From CAWBLP01 sp963789495 (GTDB taxonomy: Bacteria; Pseudomonadota; Alphaproteobacteria; Acetobacterales; Acetobacteraceae): a stretch of DNA of 64,000 bases. A program made the position numbers and the translations under genes. The stretch spans positions 62,001 to 126,000 of the forward strand of contig CAWBLP010000007.1 in NCBI GenBank assembly GCA_963789495.1, given 5' to 3'. Position 1 is the stretch's first letter, and each line of letters opens with the position of its first letter. The notes under the pieces were generated by a model. The model was not told the DNA's origin. It was given only the letters and a program-made list of their open reading frames with translations, and did not search any database. This document shows, one piece after another, positions 53,934 to 64,000 of the stretch.

Positions 53934-55450
53934 TATTGCGGACGGTTCGAATCAGCCAGCCGCTGCCGGGATACGGGCGACCATGCGCAGGCTGGTGGTC
54001 AGTTCCTCCATCTGCAGCCACGGACGCAGATAGGCAACGGCGTTGTACGAGCCGGGGCGGCCGGGGATTTCCCGCACCTCGACCCGCGCCTCGCGCAGCG
54101 GATAGCGCGCCTTCATCTCCTGGCCGGCATTCTCGTTGCCGTTGACATAGTTGGTGATCCAGCGGTTCAGCCAGCGCTCGACATCGCCGGACTTCCATGA
54201 AGCTGCCGATCTTGTCGCGCGCCATCACCTTCAGGTAGTGGGCGAACCGGCTGGACGCCATGATGTACGGCAGGCGGGCGGAGATCGCCGCGTTGGCGGT
54301 GGCTTCCGGCCGATCGTACTTCTTCGGCTTCTGCACGGTCTGGGCACCGAAGAACACTGAGTAGTCGGTGTTCTTGTAGTGGCAGAGCGGCAGGAAGCCG
54401 AGGTTGGACAGCTCGAACTCGCGCCGGTCGGTGATGGCGATCTCGGTCGGGCACTTGGCGTCCATGTCGCCGTCATCGGAGGTGAACACGTGGGTCGGCA
54501 GGTTCTCCACCTTGCCGCCGCCCTCGGCGCCACGGATCGCGGTGCAGAAGCCATATTTGGCGAAGGCGTCGGTGAAGCCGCACGCCCATCGCGTAGGCGG
54601 CGTTCATCCAGCAATACTCGCCGTGGTCCATCGACTTGGCGGCGCCGGCCTCGTCATACGGCGCTTCCTCATAGCCGAACTCGTCGATCGGCTTGGTGGC
54701 GGCGCCGTAGGGCAGGCGGGCCAGGGTGCGCGGCATCACCAGGCTGACGAAGCGGGCATCCTCGCTGTCGCGGAAGCTGCGCCACTTGGCGTAGTCGCTG
54801 GTCTCGAAGATCTTCGCCAGGTCACGCGGCTTGGCAAGTTCGGTGTAGGAGTCGAAGCCGAACATGCCGGGACCGGCGGCGGAGACGAACGGCGCGAACG
54901 CGGCCGCGGCCACGTTCGACACCAGGCGCAGGGTTTCGACGTCGTCCGGATGCTGGGTCCATTCATAGTCGCCGATCAACGCGCCATAGGGCTCGCCGCC
55001 CGGGGTGCCGAACTCGTTCTCGTAGATCTTCTTGAACAGCTGGCTCTGGTCGAATTCCACCGCGCGCTGCAGGTCGCGCGTCAGGTCGCGCTTCGGCATG
55101 TTGAGCACGCGGATCTTCAGGCTGGTGCCGGTCTCGCTGTTCATCACCAGGTAGTTCAGGCCGCGCCAACTGCCTTCCAACTTGGTGAATTTCGGATCGT
55201 GCATGATCACGTTGAGCTGCTCGGACAGCTTGCGGTCGATGGCCGCGATCGCGCGATCGAAGGTGCGGGTCAGGTTCTTGTCGAACACGACGGTGCCGGC
55301 CATCGCCTGCTCGACCAAATTCTTCATCAGGTCCGGCGGTCTGGTCCGGAGCGGTCTGCTTGGTGGCGGCAACGACCTGATCGAGGAAGGATCGCCGCCC
55401 TCGGTGGTGTCGGCTTCAGCGCCCTGCGTGGCGGTCTGTGCACCTGACAT
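53934..55450 (-). pseudogene. tssC: T6SS sheath large subunit TssC (ImpC/VipB), four frameshifts
   Basis: The main blocks are clear: LMKNLVEQAMAGTVVFDKNLTRTFDRAIAAID; LEGSWRGLNYLV; AVEFDQSQLFKKIYENEFGTPGGEPYGALIGDY; RFAHYLKVMARDKIGSFME; WITNYVNGNENAGQEMKARYPLREARVEVREIPGRPGSYNAVAYLRPW. The last ends in DSNRPQ with the stop at 53934. Frames change near 55390 and 55340 (restoring SFLDQVVAATKQTAPD), near 54575 (restoring RLTDAFAKYGFC) and near 54193. TssC forms the contractile sheath with TssB. Confidence 0.9.
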
Positions 55451-55453
55451 GGA

Positions 55454-55963
55454 TCAGCCCTCCTGCTTGCCGAGACCGAGCTGGTCCTGCAGGGACTTCA
55501 GATCGTTCTCGTTCTTCAGCACCTGCTCAAGCAGGCCTTCCAGCTCTTCGGAGCGGTCGACCTTGCTCATCAGGTCGCGCAGCTTCGACCGCGTCTCCAT
55601 CAGGGTGCGCAGTGCGGGCACCTGCTGGGCGACACGCGCCGGCTCGAAATCCTCCAGCGAGTTGAACTTCAGATCGACACCCATCTGGCCGCCCTCCTCG
55701 GACAGCTTGTTGTCGACCTTCAGCTTCAGGCCCGGGGTCATGCCGGCCATCACGTCGTTGAAGTTGTCGCGGTCGATCTGAATGAACTTGCGATCGGCCA
55801 GCGGGCGCAGCGGAGAGGTCGGGTCGCCGGAAAAATCGCCCAGGACGCCGACGACGAAGGGCAGCTCACGCTGAATTTCGGCGCCTTCGGTCTCGACCTC
55901 ATATGTGATGTGCACCCGCGGCTTACGGACGCGATTAAGTTTATCGTGGACGCTTGCGCTCAT
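55454..55963 (-). CDS. tssB: T6SS sheath small subunit TssB (ImpB/VipA)
   Basis: The protein has 169 residues. RVHITYEVETEGAEIQRELPFVVGVLGDFSG is the TssB N-terminal signature, followed by LADRKFIQIDRDNFNDVMAGMTP and a C-terminal helical segment. It pairs with TssC in the sheath. It starts 196 bases after tssA. Confidence 0.95.
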   Translation of the reverse strand: MSASVHDKLNRVRKPRVHITYEVETEGAEIQRELPFVVGVLGDFSGDPTSPLRPLADRKFIQIDRDNFNDVMAGMTPGLKLKVDNKLSEEGGQMGVDLKFNSLEDFEPARVAQQVPALRTLMETRSKLRDLMSKVDRSEELEGLLEQVLKNENDLKSLQDQLGLGKQEG

Positions 55964-56035
55964 GACTCCGCTTCCCCGTGGCTAGGCCGGCATCCTGGCC
56001 GGCGCTCCATGACCAACAACTTACTCGTCGCCCGA

Positions 56036-56059
56036 CCGGTGCCAGACACTAGGCACCGG
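56036..56059. other. hairpin in the tssA-tssB gap
   Basis: CCGGTGCC and GGCACCGG form an 8-base stem with an 8-base loop. A second inverted pair, ATGACA and TGTCAT, lies at about 56091-56117. This 196-base gap is the only long one among the minus-strand tss genes apart from repeat elements, so it may hold a regulatory site or a processing site. No T tract is present. Confidence 0.45.
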
Positions 56060-56159
56060 GAAGGATTACGGTCAACGATCGTCGCAAGGTATGACATGGT
56101 TCACAGCATCCTGTCATGCGTTGCTTGAAAAACCGGGCATGCGCAGAGGTAACGCAGGC

Positions 56160-57305
56160 TCATTCTTCGTCGGACGGCGCTGGCGGCGGGCGGATGCCGA
56201 GGGTGTTCAGGATGGCGTTGCGGCTGTCCCGGTCGGCGACCACTTCCTCCAGCAGCTCCGGCCAGGTCATCCTACCGCGGCGCACCGCCTCATCCAATGT
56301 ATAGGACAGCGGCGACAGCGGTTCGGTCTTGCGAAAGAACGTCGCAATATTCTCCAGCGCGCGCAGCGCATCCTCCCGCGAAGCGACGGCAGCCTGCGAC
56401 ACCGCGACGCCGCCGATCGAGACGCCACCCCCGCCTGCGACACGGCCGCCGCCAGCACTGGATCCGGTCTCCGGCTCGCCACCGCCGGCATCGCCGGCGC
56501 TGACTTCCTCCGGCGCATAGCGCAGGGAAATCTCCAGGATCTGGCGCATCAGGTCGCGGACATGCGACGTGGAGGGCGGGTCTTCGCTGGCCTTTTCGTC
56601 CAGGATGGCGGACATCGCCTCCCAGGCTTCGAGCGCGGCCTTGGTATCTTCCCGCAGACGCGCGAAGGCGCGTGCGCCGGTGGTACGGGCGTCCTTCTCC
56701 AGGTCCTCGAACGGGACGGCCCCGGCCTCGATTCGTTGCTGCCGGCGTTCGGCATCGAGCGTCGGCAATTGGGCCGAGGACTGGTATTGATAGAAGGCGA
56801 ACGGCGTGCCGTCGCCCCGGCTGAACAGGATCAGTTTATGCAGCGGCTGGATCAAGGAGCCGTTGCCGTCGCGACCATTGAGGCCCGTGATCGGAGCCAC
56901 CCTGGTTTCCATACCATAATCGTCGGGCATGGGAAACAAATCGTCCCAATACTGCTCCGCCAGCCCGTGGATCAGCCGCGCGCCGGCAGTCAGGCCGCTA
57001 AGCCCATGGCTGCGCACATAGGCTTCGGTCAGCCAGGCTGCGACTTCCAGATCCTTCGCGGTTTCGGTCAGCGTCTTGATCGCGACGTCACGCACGGTGC
57101 GCCAGAGCGGCGCGGGATCGCGCGCATCGGGATCGGCGGCATCGATCATTTTTTCCGCGTCACGCGCTTCGGACCGCGCGTCGCGCAGACGGAAATACGG
57201 CGACTGTGCCGAGGAGTCCTCGCGAATATCGGTGCCTTGCGGTGCATCGCCCGGAATTGGCGCGAGCAGCGCGTCGAGATCAAAACCGTCCGGCAGATCG
57301 GCCAT
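56160..57305 (-). CDS. tssA: T6SS protein TssA (ImpA)
   Basis: The protein has 381 residues. The ImpA N-terminal domain is visible (LDALLAPIPGDAPQGTDIRED, SEARDAEKMI, WRTVRDVAIKTLTETAKDLEVAAWLTEAYVRSHGLSGLTAGARLIHGL). A Gly-rich linker and the C-terminal REDALRALENIATFFRKTEPLSPLSYTLDEAVRRGRMTWPELLEE follow. TssA caps and organises tail assembly. The ATG at 57305 fits; 57350 is another in-frame start. It is divergent from clpV. Confidence 0.92.
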   Translation of the reverse strand: MADLPDGFDLDALLAPIPGDAPQGTDIREDSSAQSPYFRLRDARSEARDAEKMIDAADPDARDPAPLWRTVRDVAIKTLTETAKDLEVAAWLTEAYVRSHGLSGLTAGARLIHGLAEQYWDDLFPMPDDYGMETRVAPITGLNGRDGNGSLIQPLHKLILFSRGDGTPFAFYQYQSSAQLPTLDAERRQQRIEAGAVPFEDLEKDARTTGARAFARLREDTKAALEAWEAMSAILDEKASEDPPSTSHVRDLMRQILEISLRYAPEEVSAGDAGGGEPETGSSAGGGRVAGGGGVSIGGVAVSQAAVASREDALRALENIATFFRKTEPLSPLSYTLDEAVRRGRMTWPELLEEVVADRDSRNAILNTLGIRPPPAPSDEE

Positions 57306-57413
57306 TCCCGCGTCTTCCAAAAAGATGGACAACGGTTCCGCGTAACACATAGTCTTGTAGCGCGAAATGGGCTATCTGCCCACGCGAACCACTGAGCATT
57401 GGGCAGGAAACGA
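57306..57413. promoter_or_regulatory. divergent tssA/clpV promoter region
   Basis: The 108-base gap separates the divergent minus-strand tss operon from the plus-strand clpV-hcp genes. It must hold or overlap both start regions. It is less GC-rich than its flanks near 57340-57360, but I see no clear sigma54 or sigma70 pair and no obvious operator. Confidence 0.4.
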
Positions 57414-60059
<2,646 letters not shown>

Positions 60060-60093
60060 TTCGTCCTCTGTTGGCAACCCAAGGAGCGTCACA

Positions 60094-60570
60094 GTGTCCA
60101 TCTACATGAAATTCGGTTCCGTCGACGGCGCCGTCACCACGAGCGGTCTGGAGAAGTGGATCGAGTGCAACTCGTTCCAGTGGGGCGTGGGCCGTGGCAT
60201 CGGCACCGCGGCGCGTGGCCTGGAAAGCCGCGAGGCCAGTGAGCCGAGCGTGAGCGAGGTCGTCGTGACCAAGCGCATGGACAAGTCGTCGCCGAAGCTG
60301 TTCCAGGATGCAGTGGGCGGCGATTTGAGCACGGTGGTGAAGTTCAAGTTCACCACCACCACCAAGGACAAGGTCGATACCTTCCTCGAGTTCGAGCTCG
60401 ATAACTGCGGCCTCAGCGGCTACAGCGTGAGCAGCGGCGGCGACATGCCTTCGGAGAGCCTGTCGCTGAACTTCAGCAAGGTGATCTGGTCGTACAGCGG
60501 CAAGGACGCCAAGGTGTCGGGCAGCCCGGAGAAGGTGGGCTGGGACCTGTCGCAGCAGAAGAAGGTCTGA
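60094..60570 (+). CDS. hcp: T6SS tube protein Hcp (TssD), copy 1
   Basis: The protein has 158 residues and starts with GTG at 60094 after AAGGAG. It begins SIYMKFGSVDGAVTTSG and has the Hcp strands SEVVVTKRMDKSSPKLFQDAV, VVKFKFTTTTKD and FELDNCGLSGYSVSSGGDMPSESLSLNFSKVIW. Hcp hexamers stack into the expelled tube and carry effectors. It is followed by a terminator and a second copy. Confidence 0.95.
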   Translation: MSIYMKFGSVDGAVTTSGLEKWIECNSFQWGVGRGIGTAARGLESREASEPSVSEVVVTKRMDKSSPKLFQDAVGGDLSTVVKFKFTTTTKDKVDTFLEFELDNCGLSGYSVSSGGDMPSESLSLNFSKVIWSYSGKDAKVSGSPEKVGWDLSQQKKV

Positions 60571-60623
60571 CATCAGTCGTGACGGCTGGCTGCTGTGCAG
60601 ACTGGCCTAAACAATGCGAAAAG

Positions 60624-60652
60624 GCGCCGGAGCGGCTATGCTGTTCCGGCGC
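60624..60652 (+). terminator. Rho-independent-type terminator after hcp copy 1
   Basis: GCGCCGGA (60624-60631) and TCCGGCGC (60645-60652) form an 8-base stem with a 13-base loop. It is followed by TTTGTTGT. It ends the clpV-hcp transcript, so the second hcp copy probably has its own promoter. Confidence 0.75.
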
Positions 60653-60940
60653 TTTGTTGTCCTGCGTCTGAGTTATCGCTTTCCGGAGTTATCGCGTGGC
60701 TGATACGGGGCCGACGCTCGGGAGAACGAACCAGGAAATTCCGGATTCTTGCGTGCGAACTTTCAATGCAAACAACGGTAGCAGGACGGGGAACAAAGCC
60801 TGCCTGAGTGCTCGGGCAACAACCCGATGTACACTTCCTGTTTGCGTTTGCGCCGTGGTGCCGTAACAAGTCGGCGTGGCCAGCAACCGGCCGAACGCGG
60901 CTGAGCCTGTCATCCAAGAGACAACCCAAGGAGCGTCACA
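60653..60940. other. gap between the two hcp copies
   Basis: The roughly 290 bases hold no recognised gene. Short open frames on both strands look spurious. The last about 20 bases (60921-60940) duplicate the leader of copy 1 (CAACCCAAGGAGCGTCACA), showing the duplication includes the ribosome binding site. Confidence 0.5.
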
Positions 60941-61418
60941 GTGTCCATCTACATGAAATTCGGTTCCGTCGACGGCGCCGTCACCACGAGCGGTCTGGAG
61001 AAGTGGATCGAGTGCGAACTCATTCCAGTGGGGCGTGGGCCGTGCCATCGGCACCGCGGCGCGTGGTTTGGAAAGCCGCGAAGCGAACGAGCCGAGCGTG
61101 AGCGAGGTCGTCGTGACCAAGCGTATGGACAAGTCGTCGCCGAAGCTGTTCCAGGATGCGGTGGGCGGCGATCTGAGCACGGTGGTGAAGTTCAAGTTCA
61201 CCACCACCACCAAGGACAAGGTCGATACCTTCCTCGAGTTCGAGCTCGATAACTGCGGCCTCAGCGGCTACAGCGTGAGCAGCGGCGGCGACATGCCTTC
61301 GGAGAGCCTATCGCTGAACTTCAGCAAGGTGATCTGGTCGTACAGTGGCAAGGACGCCAAGGTGTCTGGCAGCCCGGAGAAGGTGGGCTGGGACCTGTCG
61401 CAGCAGAAGAAGGTCTGA
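60941..61418 (+). pseudogene. hcp: T6SS tube protein Hcp, copy 2, single-base frameshift
   Basis: It is a near-identical duplicate of copy 1 from the GTG at 60941 to the stop at 61416-61418. A surplus G at about 61016 (GTGCGAACT against GTGCAACT in copy 1) shifts the frame after about 24 codons, so the downstream part (GRAIGTAARGLESREANEPS...) is in another frame. Without that base it would be the same 158 residues with only a few substitutions. A sequencing error in a repeated region is possible, as is early decay. Confidence 0.88.
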
Positions 61419-61461
61419 CACCGCTACCCGGCCGATCCTTCGGGACCGGCGTCGGAAGATC

Positions 61462-61490
61462 GAAGGCCGGGGCATCATGCTCCGGCCTTC
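61462..61490 (+). terminator. Rho-independent-type terminator after hcp copy 2
   Basis: GAAGGCCGG (61462-61470) and CCGGCCTTC (61482-61490) make a 9-base stem with an 11-base loop. TGCGTTT follows. It lies 44 bases after the hcp stop. Confidence 0.75.
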
Positions 61491-61767
61491 TGCGTTTATC
61501 GTGGCCGGATTGACGACACCTTGTGATGCCGAAGCGGACTGTGTTGCGCCTGACCATGCAGCGCGTGCTGGGCGGCTCAATCGTTCCGGTGGAGATGGCC
61601 GTGTCAGGTTCGGCCATGGTGCAAACAAAATGTGCGCACCGCACTGTTCAACGCGCAGGGCGCGCAGGCCCGCCACGGAGGCATGCGCAGCCGAAGCCTC
61701 GACACGGCACGCACAGCCAGCGCCTCGAAGCGGAGCACAGGCGGAGCGTCAGCGCGTGGAGTACCGG
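61491..61767. other. gap between hcp copy 2 and the phosphatase gene
   Basis: About 280 bases lie at convergent gene ends. I see no coding frame with family character, RNA gene or repeat. Confidence 0.45.
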
Positions 61768-62493
61768 TCAGACCGCCTCGACCGCCACTGCGGTGACGTT
61801 GTCGCTGGCATTCATGGCGAGCGCCGCGGCAATCAGCGCCTGCGGCGGCGACACGCCCTCGACGCTGCCCAAAAGTTCCGACATTTGCGCATCGGGCAGC
61901 GTCTTACACAGGCCATCGCTGCACAGCAGAAAGCGATCTCCGGGGAGCAGCTTGCCGCTGACCTTGTCCAGCGCAAATTCGTCCACCTCCGCGCCGATCG
62001 CGCGGGTGATCACGTTGGCCCGCGGATGATGCTCCGCCTCCTCGGCGGTGATCGCGCCGGCATCCACCAGTTCCTGCACCAGGCTGTGGTCGCGGGTGAT
62101 CTGCCGCAACTCGCCGTTGCGCAGCAGATAGGCGCGGGAATCGCCGGCCCACAGGCAGGCGAAGTGCTCATTGCGCGCCAGCATCACCACGACGGTGGAG
62201 GCCATCGTCACCTCCGGTCCGCGCTGCATCGCCATCTCGCGCAGCGCGGCATGGGTATTTTCCAGCCGCATGCGCACCTGGGCCAGCAGCTCCGAAGCCG
62301 ACAGACCGCCCGGAATCGCCTCCAGCGATTCGGCGATCATACCGGATGCGACCTCCCCCGCGTGGTGCCCGCCAGCCCCGTCCGCCACCGCCCAGACCCC
62401 CAGATCCGGTCGTGACACACAGGTATCCTCGTTGTGCTTGCGCTTGACGCCCGGATGACTCATCGCCCAGGAGCGGAAGCGGATATCCGTCAT
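61768..62493 (-). CDS. PP2C-type serine/threonine phosphatase (T6SS PppA-like)
   Basis: The protein has 241 residues. It has PP2C metal-binding motifs: GVKRKHNEDTCVSRPDLGVWAVADGAGGHHAG near the N-terminus, FACLWAGDSRAYLLRNGELRQITRDHSLVQELV, FLLCSDGL and ASDNVTAV. In T6SS loci such phosphatases oppose a kinase (PpkA) that phosphorylates FHA-type proteins. The ATG at 62493 overlaps the tagF stop by four bases, so it belongs to that operon. No kinase gene is in the window. Confidence 0.92.
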   Translation of the reverse strand: MTDIRFRSWAMSHPGVKRKHNEDTCVSRPDLGVWAVADGAGGHHAGEVASGMIAESLEAIPGGLSASELLAQVRMRLENTHAALREMAMQRGPEVTMASTVVVMLARNEHFACLWAGDSRAYLLRNGELRQITRDHSLVQELVDAGAITAEEAEHHPRANVITRAIGAEVDEFALDKVSGKLLPGDRFLLCSDGLCKTLPDAQMSELLGSVEGVSPPQALIAAALAMNASDNVTAVAVEAV

Positions 62494-63116
62494 GACGGCT
62501 GTTCCCATGCGACGTCCCCCAGCCCTGGATTGTCGTTTCCGTCCGTTATGGGCTGCGCACCCAACATTGTTGCATACATACCGGCATCCGGCATCGACTG
62601 CCGCACGAATCGCGCGGCGGCCACGCGGGGCGCGCCGTCACTCCACCACAGGGCTTGCGCCAGCGGGTTGACCACCGGCGGCAGATCGGGCGGATCTAGC
62701 CTCTCGGCGAGCTGATCCGGTTCGGCATCCTGCTCCAGCGCCAGGTAGCCGGCGGTCTCGCAGCGATCGAGCCAGGCATTGCAGGCGGGCGCGTCCGATA
62801 CGGCCGCATCCAGTTCGCCCAACGCTGCGAAGGTCAGCGGGAAATAGCGGCCGGCGCGATCGACACTTGGTAGCATCAGCCCGAGCGCCGGACGGGCGCC
62901 GCACAGCCCGGCCGGCAGGGCAAAACGCCAGACCGGCGCTTCCAGGAAGGCAGGCAGCCAGTCTTCGCCCATCTGCTGACGGCTGCCGGCGATCACCGCC
63001 TGCAGCCAGTCGTCCCAGGGATCGGTGAAGTCGCGCGGCAGGGCGACCCGCACGAAATCGCCCCGCGCCGGCAGCTTGCCATAGAAGCCGGCAACCACGG
63101 GGACAGGACCGGTCAT
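62490..63116 (-). CDS. tagF: T6SS-associated protein TagF (ImpM)
   Basis: The protein has 208 residues. It has the ImpM hallmark start VAGFYGKLPARGDFVRVALPRDFTDPWDDWLQ, WRFALPAGLCGARPALGLMLPSVDRAGRYFPLT, and LWWSDG. TagF regulates T6SS firing after translation in other bacteria. I chose the ATG at 63116; a GTG at 63212 is in frame and overlaps tssM, but has no clear ribosome site. Confidence 0.9.
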   Translation of the reverse strand: MTGPVPVVAGFYGKLPARGDFVRVALPRDFTDPWDDWLQAVIAGSRQQMGEDWLPAFLEAPVWRFALPAGLCGARPALGLMLPSVDRAGRYFPLTFAALGELDAAVSDAPACNAWLDRCETAGYLALEQDAEPDQLAERLDPPDLPPVVNPLAQALWWSDGAPRVAAARFVRQSMPDAGMYATMLGAQPITDGNDNPGLGDVAWEQPS

Positions 63117-63186
63117 CAGACCGGCAGCGACAAGATCGGCACGGACCGCCCCGATGCGGCGCACCGGGGCGTCGCCGGCCTGACCA

Positions 63187-63999
63187 CTACAGGTTGGGGC
63201 ATCGGAAATCACGCAGCATGCCGGGCGCGAACGGGTTCAGGACGGACCCGGCACGGATCTCGAAGCTGGCCTGGCGGTCACCCAGCCGGAAGCTCAGCGT
63301 GTAGCGATCCGAGGAGCCGGCCTGTTGCAGCGTGCCCATGTCGAACAGGCGGAACAACGCCCAGGGGCCGGTTGCCGAGAGCACCGGCGGTCCGCTGGCA
63401 GGCGGCGGGTCAAACACCAGCCGCGCGCTGTTCATGCGATTGGCACCCGGCCAGGTGACCGAGGTCGGCCGCTGCGGTCCGTGCGCGTAGGAGATAACCA
63501 GCCCATCCAGGTCCATCGCCACCTGGCGTGCGCCGGCGTCCAGCGTCTGCGGCGTCACGTCGAAGCGCACTGTCGGCTGGGCCGCGCCGCCGGCGAAGAA
63601 CAACTCGCCGATCGCTGCCGCGCGCTGGAATTGCGCCAGATCGCCGGGGGAGACCGGCGGTGCCACGCCGGCCACCGCCTGCGCACGCCAGGTCGCGCCG
63701 GAGGTATCGACGAACGGGCGCAGTTGGGCGTTGAAGAACGTGTTCAGCATGCCGTTCGGACTGAACAGCCGGCCGAAATCATCCAGCGGAATGGCATTGC
63801 CGGAGCTGGGCACGAACGGGTAGCGCCCGGCCACCGCCTGCTTGCACAGGCTGGCCGGTCCGCCAGGGGCGTTGAACGCCTCGGCCGCCGCCTTCCTGGC
63901 CCCGCCGCTGCGCTGCGTGTTGCCGCCGCTCGCCATCGCCTGCAGCCAGCGTTGCACCGGCTGCGGCGCGCGGCTGGCCTCGGCCTGCAGGAGTTGGGC
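63187..63999 (-). CDS. tssM: T6SS membrane-complex protein TssM (IcmF), C-terminal part (partial)
   Basis: The frame is open to the window edge, giving 270 C-terminal residues. CKQAVAGRYPFVPSSGNAIPLDDFGRLFSPNGMLNTFFNAQLRPFVD is the conserved IcmF C-terminal segment, followed by the beta-rich periplasmic domain (PTVRFDVTPQTLDAGARQVAMDLDGLVISYAHGP, TWPGANRMNSARLVF). TssM spans the inner membrane and forms the channel core with TssL and TssJ. The rest lies to the right of the window. Confidence 0.94.
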   Translation of the reverse strand, partial: AQLLQAEASRAPQPVQRWLQAMASGGNTQRSGGARKAAAEAFNAPGGPASLCKQAVAGRYPFVPSSGNAIPLDDFGRLFSPNGMLNTFFNAQLRPFVDTSGATWRAQAVAGVAPPVSPGDLAQFQRAAAIGELFFAGGAAQPTVRFDVTPQTLDAGARQVAMDLDGLVISYAHGPQRPTSVTWPGANRMNSARLVFDPPPASGPPVLSATGPWALFRLFDMGTLQQAGSSDRYTLSFRLGDRQASFEIRAGSVLNPFAPGMLRDFRCPNL

Positions 64000-64000
64000 G

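Overview
The window is GC-rich, with 4-bp ATGA gene overlaps and few AT tracts. Gene content fits an alphaproteobacterium, most likely Rhodospirillales/Acetobacteraceae: 6S RNA between zapA and the 5-formyl-THF cyclo-ligase gene, glcDEF, a coq7-type ubiquinone hydroxylase, DUF3309-like peptides and a Rhizobium imp-type type VI secretion (T6SS) locus. The family assignment is inference; no rRNA or marker phylogeny is available here.

Layout. 1-4.5 kb: the 3' part of an IS21 element (istA end, istB, right terminus) sits inside a SPINDLY/OGT-type glycosyltransferase gene. It is followed by a methyltransferase, a GT4 glycosyltransferase and a FlaG-like protein, possibly a flagellin-modification island. 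4.9-13.2 kb (minus): an oligopeptide-type ABC transporter (binding protein, two permeases, two ATPases) leading into SDR, 2-hydroxyacid dehydrogenase and AhpD-like genes. 13.5-18.4 kb (plus): glycolate oxidase glcD-glcE-small membrane protein-glcF-TPR protein. 18.5-31.9 kb: housekeeping genes, namely YecA-like, PPOX, ymdB-type phosphoesterase, fau, 6S RNA, zapA, class I aldolase, thiE, GAF protein, ompW with a perfect FNR box, acyltransferase, the EF-P modification pair epmA/epmB, and tRNA-Pro(CGG). 32-44 kb: M28 peptidase, a decayed sensor-kinase relic, TauD-type dioxygenase, polyphosphate:AMP phosphotransferase, coq7-dsbB, GST, carbamoylase-type amidohydrolase, hotdog dehydratase and VOC dioxygenase.

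44-64 kb is a T6SS locus. Minus strand in transcription order: tssA, tssB, tssC, a second tssC-like gene (impD), tagJ (impE), tssE, tssF, tssG, then a PKMT-like methyltransferase, an OmpA-like protein and an HExxH membrane protein. Plus strand: clpV and two near-identical hcp copies. Minus strand at the right edge: tssM (partial), tagF and a PP2C phosphatase. This order matches the imp locus. tssJ/K/L, vgrG and a partner kinase would lie beyond the right edge.

Two themes cut across the window. First, many otherwise well-preserved genes carry single-base (once 7-base) frameshifts: an OppD-type ATPase, glcD, epmB, the M28 peptidase, tssC, impD, tssF, tssG, the methyltransferase and hcp2. They are densest in the T6SS. 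Either the assembly has residual indel errors or the T6SS is decaying very recently. Second, a modular palindrome-rich intergenic repeat recurs four times. Two copies are inverted arms around a shared core, and two copies lie inside the T6SS operon.
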